Origin: Fodinibacter sp045807225
Lineage (GTDB): Bacteria > Actinomycetota > Actinomycetes > Actinomycetales > Dermatophilaceae
Reading direction: 5' to 3'
DNA length: 38,904 nucleotides
Assembly: GCA_045807225.1 (NCBI GenBank)
Contig: JBJMHU010000133.1
Location: forward strand, 1 to 38,904
Below the pieces are notes generated by a model. That model was not told the DNA's origin, searched no databases, and saw only the letters and a program-made list of their open reading frames with translations. How positions within the stretch are numbered: the stretch's first letter is position 1; every line of letters starts with the position of its first letter. This document shows, one piece after another, positions 38,796 to 38,904 of the stretch. The position numbers and the translations under genes were made by a program.

Positions 38796-38904
38796 GGTTG
38801 GCCATCCGCACGTTGTTCCCCGACGGGTCGCGGAACCCCACGTCGATGCCGTACATCTGCTGCTCGGGCTCCCCGATGAACTCGACCCCGCGGTCCTTCA
38901 TGGC
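38773..38904 (-). CDS. VOC-family (glyoxalase-like) protein, C-terminal part only
   Basis: The last 43 codons are visible; the gene continues past the window. The sequence MKDRGVEFIGEPEQQMYGI, then DVGFRDPSGNNVRMANL is the typical end of a vicinal-oxygen-chelate domain, including the metal-site region before FRDPSGN. Members include glyoxalases, dioxygenases and resistance proteins; no subtype can be chosen. It overlaps the convergent GNAT gene by 23 bases. Confidence 0.8.
   Translation of the reverse strand, partial: AMKDRGVEFIGEPEQQMYGIDVGFRDPSGNNVRMANLNADFGR

Noticed and set aside
1..38904. Mobile elements, CRISPR arrays or prophage
   Set aside because: No transposase, integrase, regular repeat-spacer pattern or att-like duplication flanking the tRNAs was seen.

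Overview
The window is about 72% GC (estimated by eye), densely coded with almost all third codon positions G or C, and carries single-copy housekeeping genes and four tRNAs. It reads as chromosome of a high-GC actinobacterium, most likely Micrococcales/Intrasporangiaceae-like. That placement is inferred from gene content (TIGR02611 protein, DUF6325, a tmsA/tmsB pair, high-molecular-weight FabG) and is not proven. No insertion sequence, prophage, CRISPR array or origin was seen.

Layout. 1-4.6 kb: end of zapE, a PPK2-family polyphosphate phosphotransferase, then a molybdopterin oxidoreductase with a small helical partner. 4.6-9.5 kb: an AidB-like acyl-CoA dehydrogenase divergent from a YihY/BrkB membrane protein, a Gly-Cys-Val tRNA cluster, a K+-channel-like protein and a P-loop nucleoside kinase. 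9.5-12.1 kb: a pabB-like/pabC-like pair, a TIGR02611 membrane protein and tRNA-Val(CAC). 12.1-17.6 kb: a P-type cation ATPase behind a structured leader, a 14-helix MFS transporter, and a DUF6325 gene with a tiny arginine-rich partner. 17.8-20.9 kb: MOSC protein, FAD oxidoreductase (tmsA-like) and CFA-synthase-like methyltransferase (tmsB-like), together the gene set for 10-methyl branched fatty acids. 20.9-25.1 kb: TetR regulator divergent from a thiolase/FabG/MaoC fatty-acid operon. 25.3-26.7 kb: a secreted protein of unknown function behind an eight-codon upstream ORF. 26.7-32.7 kb: a giant two-cyclase-domain/AAA/TPR protein, an MBL-fold hydrolase, a metallophosphoesterase and a cyclic-nucleotide-binding-fold protein. 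32.9-38.9 kb: S9 peptidase, APH-type phosphotransferase, thrS, a possible structured RNA, a GNAT acetyltransferase and the end of a VOC-family gene.

The most useful general observation concerns gene starts. At least eight genes have a TANNNT -10 hexamer ending exactly 6 or 7 bases before the start codon and no Shine-Dalgarno sequence, so they are probably transcribed as leaderless mRNAs. This fixes several starts differently from a longest-ORF choice, reveals two back-to-back promoter pairs, and shows two stop codons doubling as the first bases of the next gene's -10 box.

Other points of interest: a decayed multicopper-oxidase C-terminus trapped in a 116-base spacer, a possible cyclic-nucleotide make/break/sense locus, a molybdoenzyme lacking the fourth cluster cysteine, and a candidate ncRNA of about 180 bases ending in a 15-bp terminator hairpin.
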